Positions 20,132 through 28,340 of a stretch of 64,000 nt of DNA are shown piece after piece (positions within the stretch are counted from its first letter, which is position 1; every line of letters begins with the position of its first letter). The notes beneath the pieces were generated by a model. That model did no database searches and was not told where the DNA came from. It saw only the letters and a program-made list of their open reading frames with translations. The stretch is from Novosphingobium lindaniclasticum LE124 (GTDB taxonomy: Bacteria > Pseudomonadota > Alphaproteobacteria > Sphingomonadales > Sphingomonadaceae), in the NCBI RefSeq assembly GCF_000445125.1, contig NZ_ATHL01000126.1, forward strand, positions 1 through 64,000, read 5' to 3'. Both the position numbers and the translations under genes were made by a program.

Positions 20132-21283
20132 TCAGTCCGACAAGCCAGTCACCGACGATCGGCGTAGCAGTCCGTCGATCGCCTGCATGGAGGCTTCGTA
20201 CTCGTCGATGGCGGAAGAGGTGAGCGCCAACTCGCTAAAGCAGTCCTGCGCAGGCCGGGACGGAGCGTACGAGTAGACCCGCGCGGCATTACGCGATCGA
20301 TGCGCGCTAGCCAGCCCCTCGGCTGCCAGCGCCGATGTCACGATGCGGACACCTGGCCGTGACACGCCGATCACCTGCTCGATCTGTCGGCCGGACAGCG
20401 ATCCGAAGCCGGCCAGGAAGATCGCAAGTTCGCGTGACCGGCCGGAGCTGCGACGATCTCGCAGCCGCGTGTCGATCACCGCCACATCGCGTTCCGCTTG
20501 TTCCAGCATGTGATCGAGCCGCCGGAAAGCGTCGTGGAGGCCGGCAATTGCCATTGCGGTCGCCATGGCTGCGTCCGTCGCCAGGAAGTCCTCGGCGTCG
20601 TGCGGAGCCGCGGGTAGGCTTACGAGACCGGGCAGGGGGACGGCGAGGGGCAGGCCGTGATGCGGGGCAAGATAGCGCCCTGCCAGGATGTCCAGCGCCC
20701 ACCGGCAATTGGTACCGTCATCGCGGTCGGCGGCAATGCCGCGCACGACGTTCAGGCAGCGTTCCTCGCGGGCGAAACGGGGCGATTTCATAGCCCCTTC
20801 AAAGAGGAGGCCGACGGCATGGAAGGGATGACCTTCATCGGAGCGAGCGAGCGCTGAGACAAGCGCGCGGGCCTCTTCGATGACGCTGTGAAGCTCTTCG
20901 TGGTCGGCGCCGCCATGGAAATCGGAAGGTGCCATGAAGGCGCGCTGGAGGTGCTCGGCGCTTTGCGCCAGCACCGCCCAGGGGCTGTGCCGCAGCTCGG
21001 TAAGAACGGCATGACAGAGCGCCTTGGGAGCGCGTAGACGGCTCGAAGCACCATTCGAAAGCGTCTCCAGCCCAGCGTACCAGGCAAAGAAGCGTTGTTC
21101 GGTGAAGGCATGGCCTTCTTGTCGAAGCGCCGCCAGGAGGCTTTCGCGGATGGAACGAGCAGCCAGCCATTGCAGGACGCCGTCGCTGGCGCGGGCGATC
21201 CCGATCTGGATACGACCCAGAACGAGGGCGCAGAGGGTGATCGGCTCAAGCTGCGGCGAAGAACAGGCAGGATCGAGCGGCAC
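20132..21283 (-). CDS. Plasmid-type protein with C-terminal helix-turn-helix (DUF1612-like)
   Basis: 383 residues, soluble. The N-terminal two thirds is helical, with no motif I can name beyond resemblance to DUF1612/HTH proteins of rhizobial and sphingomonad plasmids. Near 300-350 a winged-helix-like segment reads GSLSGRQIEQVIGVSRPGVR followed by a basic wing (AHRSRNAARVYSY). The gene is divergent from the recombinase-like gene across a 158-bp gap full of dyads, suggesting it regulates both. Similar pairs occur next to replication genes on sphingomonad plasmids. Function is unknown; a role in plasmid maintenance is inferred. Confidence 0.7.
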   Translation of the reverse strand: MPLDPACSSPQLEPITLCALVLGRIQIGIARASDGVLQWLAARSIRESLLAALRQEGHAFTEQRFFAWYAGLETLSNGASSRLRAPKALCHAVLTELRHSPWAVLAQSAEHLQRAFMAPSDFHGGADHEELHSVIEEARALVSALARSDEGHPFHAVGLLFEGAMKSPRFAREERCLNVVRGIAADRDDGTNCRWALDILAGRYLAPHHGLPLAVPLPGLVSLPAAPHDAEDFLATDAAMATAMAIAGLHDAFRRLDHMLEQAERDVAVIDTRLRDRRSSGRSRELAIFLAGFGSLSGRQIEQVIGVSRPGVRIVTSALAAEGLASAHRSRNAARVYSYAPSRPAQDCFSELALTSSAIDEYEASMQAIDGLLRRSSVTGLSD

Positions 21284-21290
21284 AAAACAC

Positions 21291-21349
21291 CTATAAACAG
21301 CGGCTTATAGAAGGGTGAAAGCTAATGCGATTTAGCTATACACCTTCTT
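21291..21349. promoter_or_regulatory. Nested dyads between divergent HTH and recombinase-like genes
   Basis: ctataa (21291-21296) pairs with ttatag (21305-21310). Next to it agctaa (21320-21325) pairs with ttagct (21332-21337), and this dyad extends outward through aagggtg/caccttct. They sit in the divergent promoter region and are good operator or recombination-site candidates. Confidence 0.5.
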
Positions 21350-21441
21350 GCGTCAACTTTACACGCACTATCGATAATAGTCTGGTAGTTGCTTTCGGGT
21401 GCTTTCGAAGAGATGATGCTTCGCCGCAGGGAGGTCAAGCG

Positions 21442-22584
21442 ATGACGCAAACAGGGGCATCTGAAACGGCTCGGGACGACCTTTCGCAAGCCGAGATCGT
21501 CACCGTTCATCCACCTGGAGAGCAGGCGCTTCCGCGGCGGCGTTCGGGCAGCGGCGTGGACCTGCCGGGCAAGCTGGATGCCCTGGTCGCGGATCTGCTA
21601 GGCCCGGCGAACCATGCATCCGGGCGACTGCGCGAGGCGCTTGAGCCGCGTTCGGCTACAGGGATCAAGGCACTGGCGAACGATCTCGAGGACTATGCCG
21701 CCTACTGCCGTCGCGGACGATTGACGGGGCTGCCGGCCAGCGAGGACCGCCTCGTGCGGTTTATCGAGGACTGCGAAGCGCGGGGGCTCAAGCCGGCGAC
21801 CATCGCGCGCCGGATGGCTTCGCTGACGCTCGTTCACCGAGTTCTGGGGCTCGGCAGCGAAGGCCAAGGAGAGCGCGTCAAAAATGCCTTGCGCGCTGTG
21901 CGGCGGCGCGGCCCTCCTGCGCAGCGGCGTGCCGGTGCGATCCGTGCCGGTGTGCAGGATGTCAGGTCGCCGCCGACGAAGGCGATCACGCTCCAGGCCA
22001 TGCTCGCAGCCTGTGACCCGGATCCGCCCGGCCTGCGCGATGCGGCTCTGCTCTCGCTGGGATACGAGAGTGGCCTCCCGGTATCGCAACTGCTGGCGGT
22101 CGAACTGGCGCGGATCGTGGAGCAGGACGACGGTTCCGCGCATCTTCTGCCACCTGCTCGCGGCGAAGCAGCAGAGGGGGAGACGATTGCGGTGTCATCG
22201 CAGACCGTTCGGCGACTCACTGCCTGGGCCGACATGGCGGACATTCGGCACGGTCCCCTGTTCCGCCGGGTCGCCGTGCGGCGGCTCAAGGCGCGCAGCG
22301 GCGCGGCGCCGGTCCCTCTGCGCGAGCTTGCATGGAACCATCGGACGGGAGAGGGGCAACTCGGCGCGAAAGCGGCCCGGTCGGCGCGCATCGAATATGC
22401 GATCGGCGAGCACGCGCTGACCCCCGCCGCCGTGCGACTGATCGTCAAGCGCAGGGCGCGCCAGGCTGCCGAACGCGGCTTCGTGGATCTACAGGGCAGG
22501 GCGCTCGATGCGGCCATAGCGGCATTGAGCGCGAATTCGCTGCGACGGGGCCTTGTGCAGGACGCGCTGTCTGACGACGGGTGA
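21442..22584 (+). CDS. Tyrosine-recombinase-like protein lacking catalytic residues
   Basis: About 380 residues from the ATG at 21442, which has GGAGG eight bases upstream; an earlier in-frame start exists at 21325. A SAM-like core-binding domain (LANDLEDYAAYCRRGRLTGL, TIARRMASLTLVHRVLGLG) is followed by a recombinase-fold domain. The box-I Arg, usually in TGLRxSEL, is Pro here (SGLPVSQL). The box-II His is Asn (SANSLRRG), and the protein ends before any catalytic Tyr. It should be unable to cut DNA. It may be a decaying recombinase or a DNA-binding relative that has become a maintenance protein. Confidence 0.75.
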   Translation: MTQTGASETARDDLSQAEIVTVHPPGEQALPRRRSGSGVDLPGKLDALVADLLGPANHASGRLREALEPRSATGIKALANDLEDYAAYCRRGRLTGLPASEDRLVRFIEDCEARGLKPATIARRMASLTLVHRVLGLGSEGQGERVKNALRAVRRRGPPAQRRAGAIRAGVQDVRSPPTKAITLQAMLAACDPDPPGLRDAALLSLGYESGLPVSQLLAVELARIVEQDDGSAHLLPPARGEAAEGETIAVSSQTVRRLTAWADMADIRHGPLFRRVAVRRLKARSGAAPVPLRELAWNHRTGEGQLGAKAARSARIEYAIGEHALTPAAVRLIVKRRARQAAERGFVDLQGRALDAAIAALSANSLRRGLVQDALSDDG

Positions 22585-22786
22585 ACCCCAGCGACGCCTG
22601 CCGCCTCATTTGCAGGATCGAGCCTTGCCGAAGCCGTTGCGTCTTGGCCGAAGCTGGGCAAGAACGGGACTGACGGCAATCTGAGGTGGATCTTGAGCCA
22701 GGCGCATTTTCCGGTGTTCCCAACTGCGCTCACGGTAAGGCCGGCGCGATGGTGGCGTAGGGGATGCGAACCGTTCGGGCAGCCAT

Positions 22787-24376
22787 ATGCTCGCTGAACA
22801 GGAAGCCCGTCGTGCCCTGGCCTCCGGCGATCTGCCAAAGGCCGCGGCGATTGCCAGGAGCTTGACCGAAGCGCACCCGGACTTGCCGCAAGGCTACTTT
22901 CTTCTCGGCATGGCCGCCGCCGAGGCGGGGCGGGTGGCCAAGGCGATCCCGCTGGTCGAGGCGGCCGTCGCGCGCGGCGGGGCCGCACCGCAGGCGAGGG
23001 CGGAGCATCTCGCGCAGCTTGCCAGACTGCTGGTCCTGGTCCGGCGCGAGGGAGAGGCGGGGGAAACCGCGCGAAAGGCTCTGGACTGTTCACCCGGCGA
23101 TGCCCTCACGCTGGACACGATCGGCTGCGTCCTGGCGCGGCTCGGGGATCACCAGGGATCGCTGAAGCCGTTCTCCGAAGCTGTCGCGCTGGAGCCTGAG
23201 AACCCCGATTTCCGCTACAATCTGGCGGCGGCGAACGGCTTTACCGGCGATGTCGAGGCGGCGCGGCGTCATTACGAGAGGATCCTGTCGCACGATCCCG
23301 GAGAGGCGCGCGTCCACTATGCGCTGGCCATTCTTTCGCGGCAGACGGCCGAGGCCAATCACGTCCCCCGCCTGGAGAGAGCGCTGGCGGCGGCCGACAC
23401 GGCAGGCGATTCCGGCGCTTCGCTGCGCATCCGCTATGCACTGGCCAAGGAACTGGAAGATCTTGGCGATGCGGCGGCATCGCTGCACCATTTGTCCGCC
23501 GCCAACCATGCGCAGAAACAGGCGCTCGGCTACCACTTTGCGCAGGATGCAGCGATTTTCGATGCGATGGAACGGCTGTTTTCAGGCGATCCTGCCGCTC
23601 TGGCGCCGGGGAGCGGGCGGACAGAGGCCGCGCCGATCTTCGTGGTCGGCATGCCGCGCACCGGCACCACTCTGGTCGATCGCATCCTGTCCTCGCACCC
23701 GGCGGTAGAGGCCGCCGGCGAATTGCAGGCGATGCCGCTGGCCGTGAAGCAGCTGGCAGGAACGCCCTCACGCCGCGTCATCGATGCGCAGACCATCGCC
23801 GCCAGCGGGGCCATCGATCCGGGTGCGCTGGGCGAGGCCTACCTCAAGCGCGCGCAGGTTCATCTCGGCCTTGGCAGGCCGCGCTTCACGGACAAGCTTC
23901 CGGCGAATTTCCTCTATCTCGGCCATATCCTGCGCGCCTTGCCGAAGGCGCGCGTAGTCTGCTTGCGACGCGGTGCCATGGACACCGTCTGGAGCAACTA
24001 CAAGAACCTCTTCGCCAGCCACTCGGCCTACTATGCCTACTCCTACGACCTGATGGATACGGCGCGCTACTATGGGCGGTTCGATCGGCTGATGGCACAG
24101 TGGCAGCGGCTCTGGCCGCAGGCGGTGCTGCAACTTTCCTACGAGCGACTGGTGGCCGACCAGGAGAGCGAGACCCGCCGCCTGCTGGCGCATTGCGGGC
24201 TGGACTGGAACGAGGATTGCCTTTCGTTCCACCGGAACCGCGCCGCGGTGGCCACGCCCAGCGCCGCGCAGGTCCGCCGGCCGATGAATGCGGACGGGGT
24301 CGGCAGGTGGCGCGCCCATGCGGCGCCACTGGAACCCGCGCGCTTGTGGTTGCAGGAGCAAGGCATCGCCATTTAG
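22787..24376 (+). CDS. TPR repeat protein with C-terminal sulfotransferase domain
   Basis: 529 residues. Residues 1-260 are tetratricopeptide-type helices (e.g. DTIGCVLARLGDHQGSLKPF, NLAAANGFTGDVEAARRHYE). The C-terminal 260 residues form a sulfotransferase fold with the 5'-phosphosulfate loop VVGMPRTGTTLVDRILSSHP, a middle TDKLPANFLYLG segment and the 3'-phosphate strand ARVVCLRRGAMDTVWSNY. It would transfer sulfate from PAPS to an unknown acceptor, perhaps a protein held by the TPR part. It stands alone; a 202-bp gap separates it from the recombinase-like gene. Confidence 0.88.
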   Translation: MLAEQEARRALASGDLPKAAAIARSLTEAHPDLPQGYFLLGMAAAEAGRVAKAIPLVEAAVARGGAAPQARAEHLAQLARLLVLVRREGEAGETARKALDCSPGDALTLDTIGCVLARLGDHQGSLKPFSEAVALEPENPDFRYNLAAANGFTGDVEAARRHYERILSHDPGEARVHYALAILSRQTAEANHVPRLERALAAADTAGDSGASLRIRYALAKELEDLGDAAASLHHLSAANHAQKQALGYHFAQDAAIFDAMERLFSGDPAALAPGSGRTEAAPIFVVGMPRTGTTLVDRILSSHPAVEAAGELQAMPLAVKQLAGTPSRRVIDAQTIAASGAIDPGALGEAYLKRAQVHLGLGRPRFTDKLPANFLYLGHILRALPKARVVCLRRGAMDTVWSNYKNLFASHSAYYAYSYDLMDTARYYGRFDRLMAQWQRLWPQAVLQLSYERLVADQESETRRLLAHCGLDWNEDCLSFHRNRAAVATPSAAQVRRPMNADGVGRWRAHAAPLEPARLWLQEQGIAI

Positions 24377-24467
24377 GGCGCATGGACTCAGCCCATGCTC
24401 CATCTGACATGGATCCCCCCACGCTCCAGGCCGTGCATCGGCCCCCTCGCGGCCAGCTGAAAACGAA

Positions 24468-24501
24468 CGAACGCCGCAACCCGACCGGGCGGCGGCGTTC
24501 G
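24468..24501 (-). terminator. Intrinsic terminator of the TonB receptor gene
   Basis: Arms cgaacgccgc (24468-24477) and gcggcgttcg (24492-24501) form a 10-bp stem. On the minus strand it is followed by a T-rich tract, 32 bp beyond the receptor stop codon. Confidence 0.65.
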
Positions 24502-24532
24502 GCGGCAAGGGGATGCCGCAGCGCTTGACGGA

Positions 24533-26971
24533 TCAGTACTTGATCCGCGCCTCGATTCCCACGGTGCGCGGATTGACCACGGTCTGGCGGTAATAGCGCA
24601 CCGCCACCCCGTCGTTCACGCCGATGCGGGAGCGATCCTGCCCGGTGGAGACCACCGCGTACTTGTCGAAGATGTTGTTGGCGAAGAGGCTTACGCTGTA
24701 CTTGTCCGTTTCGTAGGACAGGGCGGCGCGGTGGAGGACGTAGCTGGGAATCTTGTCGCCGTAACCGCGATCCCAACCGATGCGCGACACGATGTTGCCC
24801 CGATAGGTCGCCGTCCAGTTGGCGCTGAGAACGCCGTCACCCATCGGCACCGTATAAGTCGCGCCCAGGCTGCCCGAATTCTTGGCCGAACCGGGCAGGC
24901 GGTCGCCCGAGAGCGCGTCGAGCTGCGTGAACTTCGGCCGTCCGTCGTAGTCGTTCGGCACGGTGCGGATGGTGATGATGCCGGGCACGTCCTCGGTCAG
25001 CTTGGCATCGGTGTAGGAGTAGCTGCCCTGGATCGCCAGCGCCGGCACCGGCTTGAACTGGAACGTGGTTTCGAAGCCCTGGGACTTGGCGGAACCGCCG
25101 TTCACGGTGATCCCGGTCACGCCGTAGAAGGTGGCGGAATCGACCTGGATGCCGTCCCACTTGATATGGAACACGTCGAAGTTGAACGCGAGCTTGCGGT
25201 CGAACAGCTGCATGCGCACGCCGATCTCGGCATTGCGGGTCTTGTCCGGGCCGAACTGGACTTCATTGGGCAGGGCGCAGGCGTTCTGCTGGTCGGCGGG
25301 TACGGGATCGGGGCAGGGGGCGACCCGGTTCGGCCCGCCGATGCGGTAGCCCTTGCTGTAGGTGCCATAGACCATCAGGTCGGGGGTGAAGTTGTAGGAG
25401 GTGTTGAACTTCCAGACCCATCCGTCCTGCTTGGCGGTACCGCCCGCCGGATCGACGTCGTAAGGGCTCAGCGGGTCGCCGAGCAGCGGCAGTACCAGCG
25501 CGCCCTCCACCTTGGAACTGTACTTGAAGTAGCGCGCCCCGGCGGTGACCTGCCATTCCGGCGTGACCTTGAAGGTGCCTTCGCCGAACACCGCCTTCTC
25601 GGTGATCCGGGACTTCGTATAGCTTACATATTCCAGGTCGTCGGGATTGTTCTCCACTCCGTAGTAGTCGGACAGGCCGGGAACGTGTTCGGCATAGTCG
25701 TTATGCAGTTTCTGCCGGTTGTAGAAGCCGCCGAGCACCCAGTTGAACGGACCACCATGAGTCGAGACCAGGCGGATCTCCTGGTTGATCTGCTTGCGCC
25801 GGTTGTCGGTCTCGTTCCAGCTGGAGAAGGCGGGGAACAGCTCGTAGTCGTAGTCGAGGTCCAGCAGCAGATCGGTATTGTCCGTGCGCGAGCGGTTGCG
25901 CACGTCGGTATAGGCGGTGGTGGAGACGAGATCGACGATGTCCGCGATATTGGCGTCGATTTCCAGGCTGGCCAGATGGGCACGGCGGTTGACCGGCTCC
26001 TCGTAGCGGGCGGCGTTCTCGTACCGGCCGGTGCCCAGCACGCCCGCGCTATTGGCCTGCGCCCCATCGGTGCGGGTGCGCTGGAAGGCGTAAGTGACCA
26101 CCGCCTTCAGATCCTCGGTCGTCTGGACCAGCAGCTGGTTGCGGGTTGTGAAGGTCCGTTCGAAATTGAGATCCTCGCGCCGGCGCAGGTTCTGCGCGAA
26201 TTCCTCGCGCGTGACGCCGCCGGTGCCGCCCGGCTGCGGCAGGGACACGCCTGGGGTCTGGAGCAGCAGCGGCGAGTCGATGAAGCCCGGATCGTAGTAG
26301 TATCCGGTCGCCGAACGGAAGGCGACATGATCGCGCACCAGCGGGATATTGATCATCCCGTCCGCCTGATAGCCGAAGTTCTGCGAATGGCTCTTGGCGT
26401 AGAGCCGTCCGTGCGCGTCTCCTTCCCAGGCGTCCACGTTGGGGCGGTTGGGAATGTAGCGGATCGCCCCGGCCAGGGTGCCCAGGCCGTAGAGCGTGCC
26501 TTGCGGGCCGAGCAGGGTTTCGACGCGCGCGATGTCGAGCAGCTTGAAATCGTAGTAAAGCGGGACCTCGCCGAGGTAGATGCCCAGGGAATCGTCGTAG
26601 CTGGCGCCGCCCGAGGCGATGTCGGAGGCATTGAGCCCGCGCAGCACGATCGAGCCGGTGGAGCCGGGGCCGGTGTCCGAGATCGTCAGGCCGGGGGTGA
26701 AGTCGGCCAGGTCGCGCACGTCGTCGATGCGCTGGCGGGCCAGTTCCTCGGCGCCGATGGCGGAGATGTTGACCGGCGTGTCCATGATGGTCGTGGCCCG
26801 GCGCGTGCCGGTGACGACGATGGCGTCTCCGGTATCGGCAAGATCGGTGCTCTGCTGCCCCGTGGCTTGCTGCTCCGTGCTGTCCTGCGCCCAGACGGGC
26901 ATGGCGCCGGCAGCGGCCGTGAAGATCGTCGCGGACAGCAGCGCCGCCCTCATATTCGCGCGATGTGTCAT
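24533..26971 (-). CDS. TonB-dependent outer-membrane receptor
   Basis: 812 residues. A signal peptide (MTHRANMRAALLSATIFTAA, cut after VWAQ) is followed by a TonB box-like GDAIVVTGTRR. The plug domain (about 55-170: DVRDLADFTPGL, VETLLGPQGTLYGLGTLAGA) leads into a 22-strand barrel ending in the aromatic C-terminus IEARIKY. The barrel resembles large sphingomonad receptors of the FecA/CirA type without a recognisable substrate. It is divergent from the first NikR-like gene across 700 bp that holds two TATTAC-N14-GTAATA-like sites. I infer that it shares regulation with the guanidine/urea genes and imports a compound for that pathway. Confidence 0.9.
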   Translation of the reverse strand: MTHRANMRAALLSATIFTAAAGAMPVWAQDSTEQQATGQQSTDLADTGDAIVVTGTRRATTIMDTPVNISAIGAEELARQRIDDVRDLADFTPGLTISDTGPGSTGSIVLRGLNASDIASGGASYDDSLGIYLGEVPLYYDFKLLDIARVETLLGPQGTLYGLGTLAGAIRYIPNRPNVDAWEGDAHGRLYAKSHSQNFGYQADGMINIPLVRDHVAFRSATGYYYDPGFIDSPLLLQTPGVSLPQPGGTGGVTREEFAQNLRRREDLNFERTFTTRNQLLVQTTEDLKAVVTYAFQRTRTDGAQANSAGVLGTGRYENAARYEEPVNRRAHLASLEIDANIADIVDLVSTTAYTDVRNRSRTDNTDLLLDLDYDYELFPAFSSWNETDNRRKQINQEIRLVSTHGGPFNWVLGGFYNRQKLHNDYAEHVPGLSDYYGVENNPDDLEYVSYTKSRITEKAVFGEGTFKVTPEWQVTAGARYFKYSSKVEGALVLPLLGDPLSPYDVDPAGGTAKQDGWVWKFNTSYNFTPDLMVYGTYSKGYRIGGPNRVAPCPDPVPADQQNACALPNEVQFGPDKTRNAEIGVRMQLFDRKLAFNFDVFHIKWDGIQVDSATFYGVTGITVNGGSAKSQGFETTFQFKPVPALAIQGSYSYTDAKLTEDVPGIITIRTVPNDYDGRPKFTQLDALSGDRLPGSAKNSGSLGATYTVPMGDGVLSANWTATYRGNIVSRIGWDRGYGDKIPSYVLHRAALSYETDKYSVSLFANNIFDKYAVVSTGQDRSRIGVNDGVAVRYYRQTVVNPRTVGIEARIKY

Positions 26972-27406
26972 GTCTTCCCTGTCCTTGGATAAGGCCCCGC
27001 GCTTCGGCCTGCCTGCGCCGCAAGATCGGGTGCCGCTTGTTCTGGCATGACGGGCCGGCCATCTTCGCGGATGTCGCGCCGGCGCGTTTCTTCGTGTCCG
27101 GCATCGCCGGAAGGCGGGCCGGGGTTCTATGGTCAGGCTTCTCCGAGATCCGGTGCGCGATGCGCAGGATCAGGGACGGAGCGGCAGAGGCATCTACGGA
27201 TCCACCGGCTGGCGCTGATCCTCTGTCGATGCCGGAACGATGTGGATCTCATCGCATGGAAAAACGTCGTTTGAGAGAACCGAGCAGAAGATGGGCAGTC
27301 GTTCCATCGAAAACCTCCCTCCGGGTCGGTATGACGACCCGTTGTCTACGGATTTTCTCTCCCGGTTCCCGTCGCTCTGCCAGGCGACCCTTCATCACGG
27401 TATGGA

Positions 27407-27432
27407 TATTACGATTCGCGTCAAGAGTATTA
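27407..27432. promoter_or_regulatory. NikR-like operator candidate A
   Basis: TATTAC-N14-GTATTA: the left arm matches the other sites exactly and the right arm has one mismatch to GTAATA. It is the site closest to the TonB receptor promoter. Confidence 0.6.
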
Positions 27433-27510
27433 ATTAGGATTGTGCGACTCGCTGGAGGCCGCGCCCTCGCGTCCCCCCAAGGGCCGGACCAGCCATGGCA
27501 GCCTCGTGGA

Positions 27511-27536
27511 TAATACGGCTGGTATAAACAGTAATA
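27511..27536. promoter_or_regulatory. NikR-like operator candidate B
   Basis: TAATAC-N14-GTAATA, with one mismatch in the left arm, 136 bp before the first NikR-like gene. The 14-base spacing is the same as in the other three sites. Confidence 0.65.
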
Positions 27537-27672
27537 ATAATGATGGAGGTCATCATCCGTTTCGGGGTAGCTGCCGGTTTGGACGGGCGGCCTGGACGGA
27601 AAGCCCGCCTGCGGTTAGTCGAGGGAGGATGTACCGCACGAGGATCGCCACCATGGCCGCAAGGCTTGCCGC

Positions 27673-28173
27673 ATGAGCACCGACGCCGCCAATCTGGCGC
27701 GGCTCAGCATGAGCCTCCCGGCCGAGCTGTTCCGCCAGCTCGACATGATGGTGGAGGAGCGCGGCCTGCCTTCGCGTTCGCAACTGATCGCCGAACTGAT
27801 CCGCCACGCCCTGGCCGAGCACGAGGCGCTGACCCGGCCGGAGGAGATGCTGGCCGGCACCATCACGCTGGTCTATCGCGGCGATCGGGGACGGGTCCGC
27901 CAGCAGCTTGCGGAAAGCCAGGCCGAGTACCTGAAGGAAGTGATCTCCTCGCAGCACGTCTTCCTGGAAGACGACCAGTCGCTGGAAGTGCTGCTGGTGC
28001 AGGGGCCGGCCATCCGCCTCAAGGCGCTCTGCGATGGCTTGCGGGCGATCCGGGGCGTGCAGCAGCTTGAACTCGTCACCACCACGGCGCTGCTGCCGCC
28101 GCTTCACGATGCCGTCAAACCCCCGGCGACCAAGCGCGCAGGCAAAGCCGCCAAGGGTACGGCGGCGGCCTGA
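27673..28173 (+). CDS. NikR-like ribbon-helix-helix regulator (copy 1), nickel ligands absent
   Basis: 166 residues with NikR architecture: a ribbon-helix-helix DNA-binding domain (1-50: LARLSMSLPAELFRQLDMMV, GLPSRSQLIAELIRHAL) and a C-terminal ACT-like domain (60-140). Of the four nickel ligands of E. coli NikR, only the first of the HxH pair is kept (His95). The second His is Phe97, the Cys is Ser103, and the His of the preceding helix is absent. It should therefore sense something other than nickel. The Ala- and Lys-rich tail is extra. Its place beside an ABC importer and carboxylase genes suggests guanidine, urea or a related metabolite as signal. This is an inference. Confidence 0.85.
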   Translation: MSTDAANLARLSMSLPAELFRQLDMMVEERGLPSRSQLIAELIRHALAEHEALTRPEEMLAGTITLVYRGDRGRVRQQLAESQAEYLKEVISSQHVFLEDDQSLEVLLVQGPAIRLKALCDGLRAIRGVQQLELVTTTALLPPLHDAVKPPATKRAGKAAKGTAAA

Positions 28174-28254
28174 GTTCGCACCCAGCCGCATCCGTCGCTT
28201 CGGGTTCGCCCACCGGCGCCGCAGGTTCGGCCGCACCGGGCCATTATCCGACGG

Positions 28255-28280
28255 TATTACAAAAATGATGAGACGTAATA
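28255..28280. promoter_or_regulatory. NikR-like operator candidate C (importer operon)
   Basis: A perfect inverted repeat TATTAC-N14-GTAATA, 61 bp before the substrate-binding protein gene. It lies where it could overlap the promoter of the importer operon. Confidence 0.75.
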
Positions 28281-28340
28281 TTTTCTGGTAGACAAGGCTT
28301 CCGTTCGCAGCAATGCTGCACTGCGAAAGGGGACCGAGTC

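Larger units (their letters stand above)
26972..27672. other. Long divergent regulatory region without genes
   Basis: 700 bp between the TonB receptor and the first NikR-like gene. Possible frames here look non-coding. The segment 27380-27560 is AT-rich and holds two operator-like inverted repeats (27407-27432 and 27511-27536). I see no riboswitch motif in it. Confidence 0.6.

Noticed and set aside
24731-26992. Long open frame on the plus strand antisense to the TonB receptor
   Set aside because: It mirrors the receptor gene codon by codon, has a composition unlike a real protein and no start signal. High GC makes such antisense frames common.
26965-27513. 182-codon plus-strand frame between the TonB receptor and the first NikR-like gene
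   Set aside because: Low-complexity Arg/Ser/Pro composition, no ribosome binding site, and it runs across an operator-like site.
28174-28340. Guanidine (ykkC) riboswitch before the importer operon
   Set aside because: No ykkC-like conserved elements are visible; the main feature is the TATTAC-N14-GTAATA dyad. A covariance-model search would settle it.
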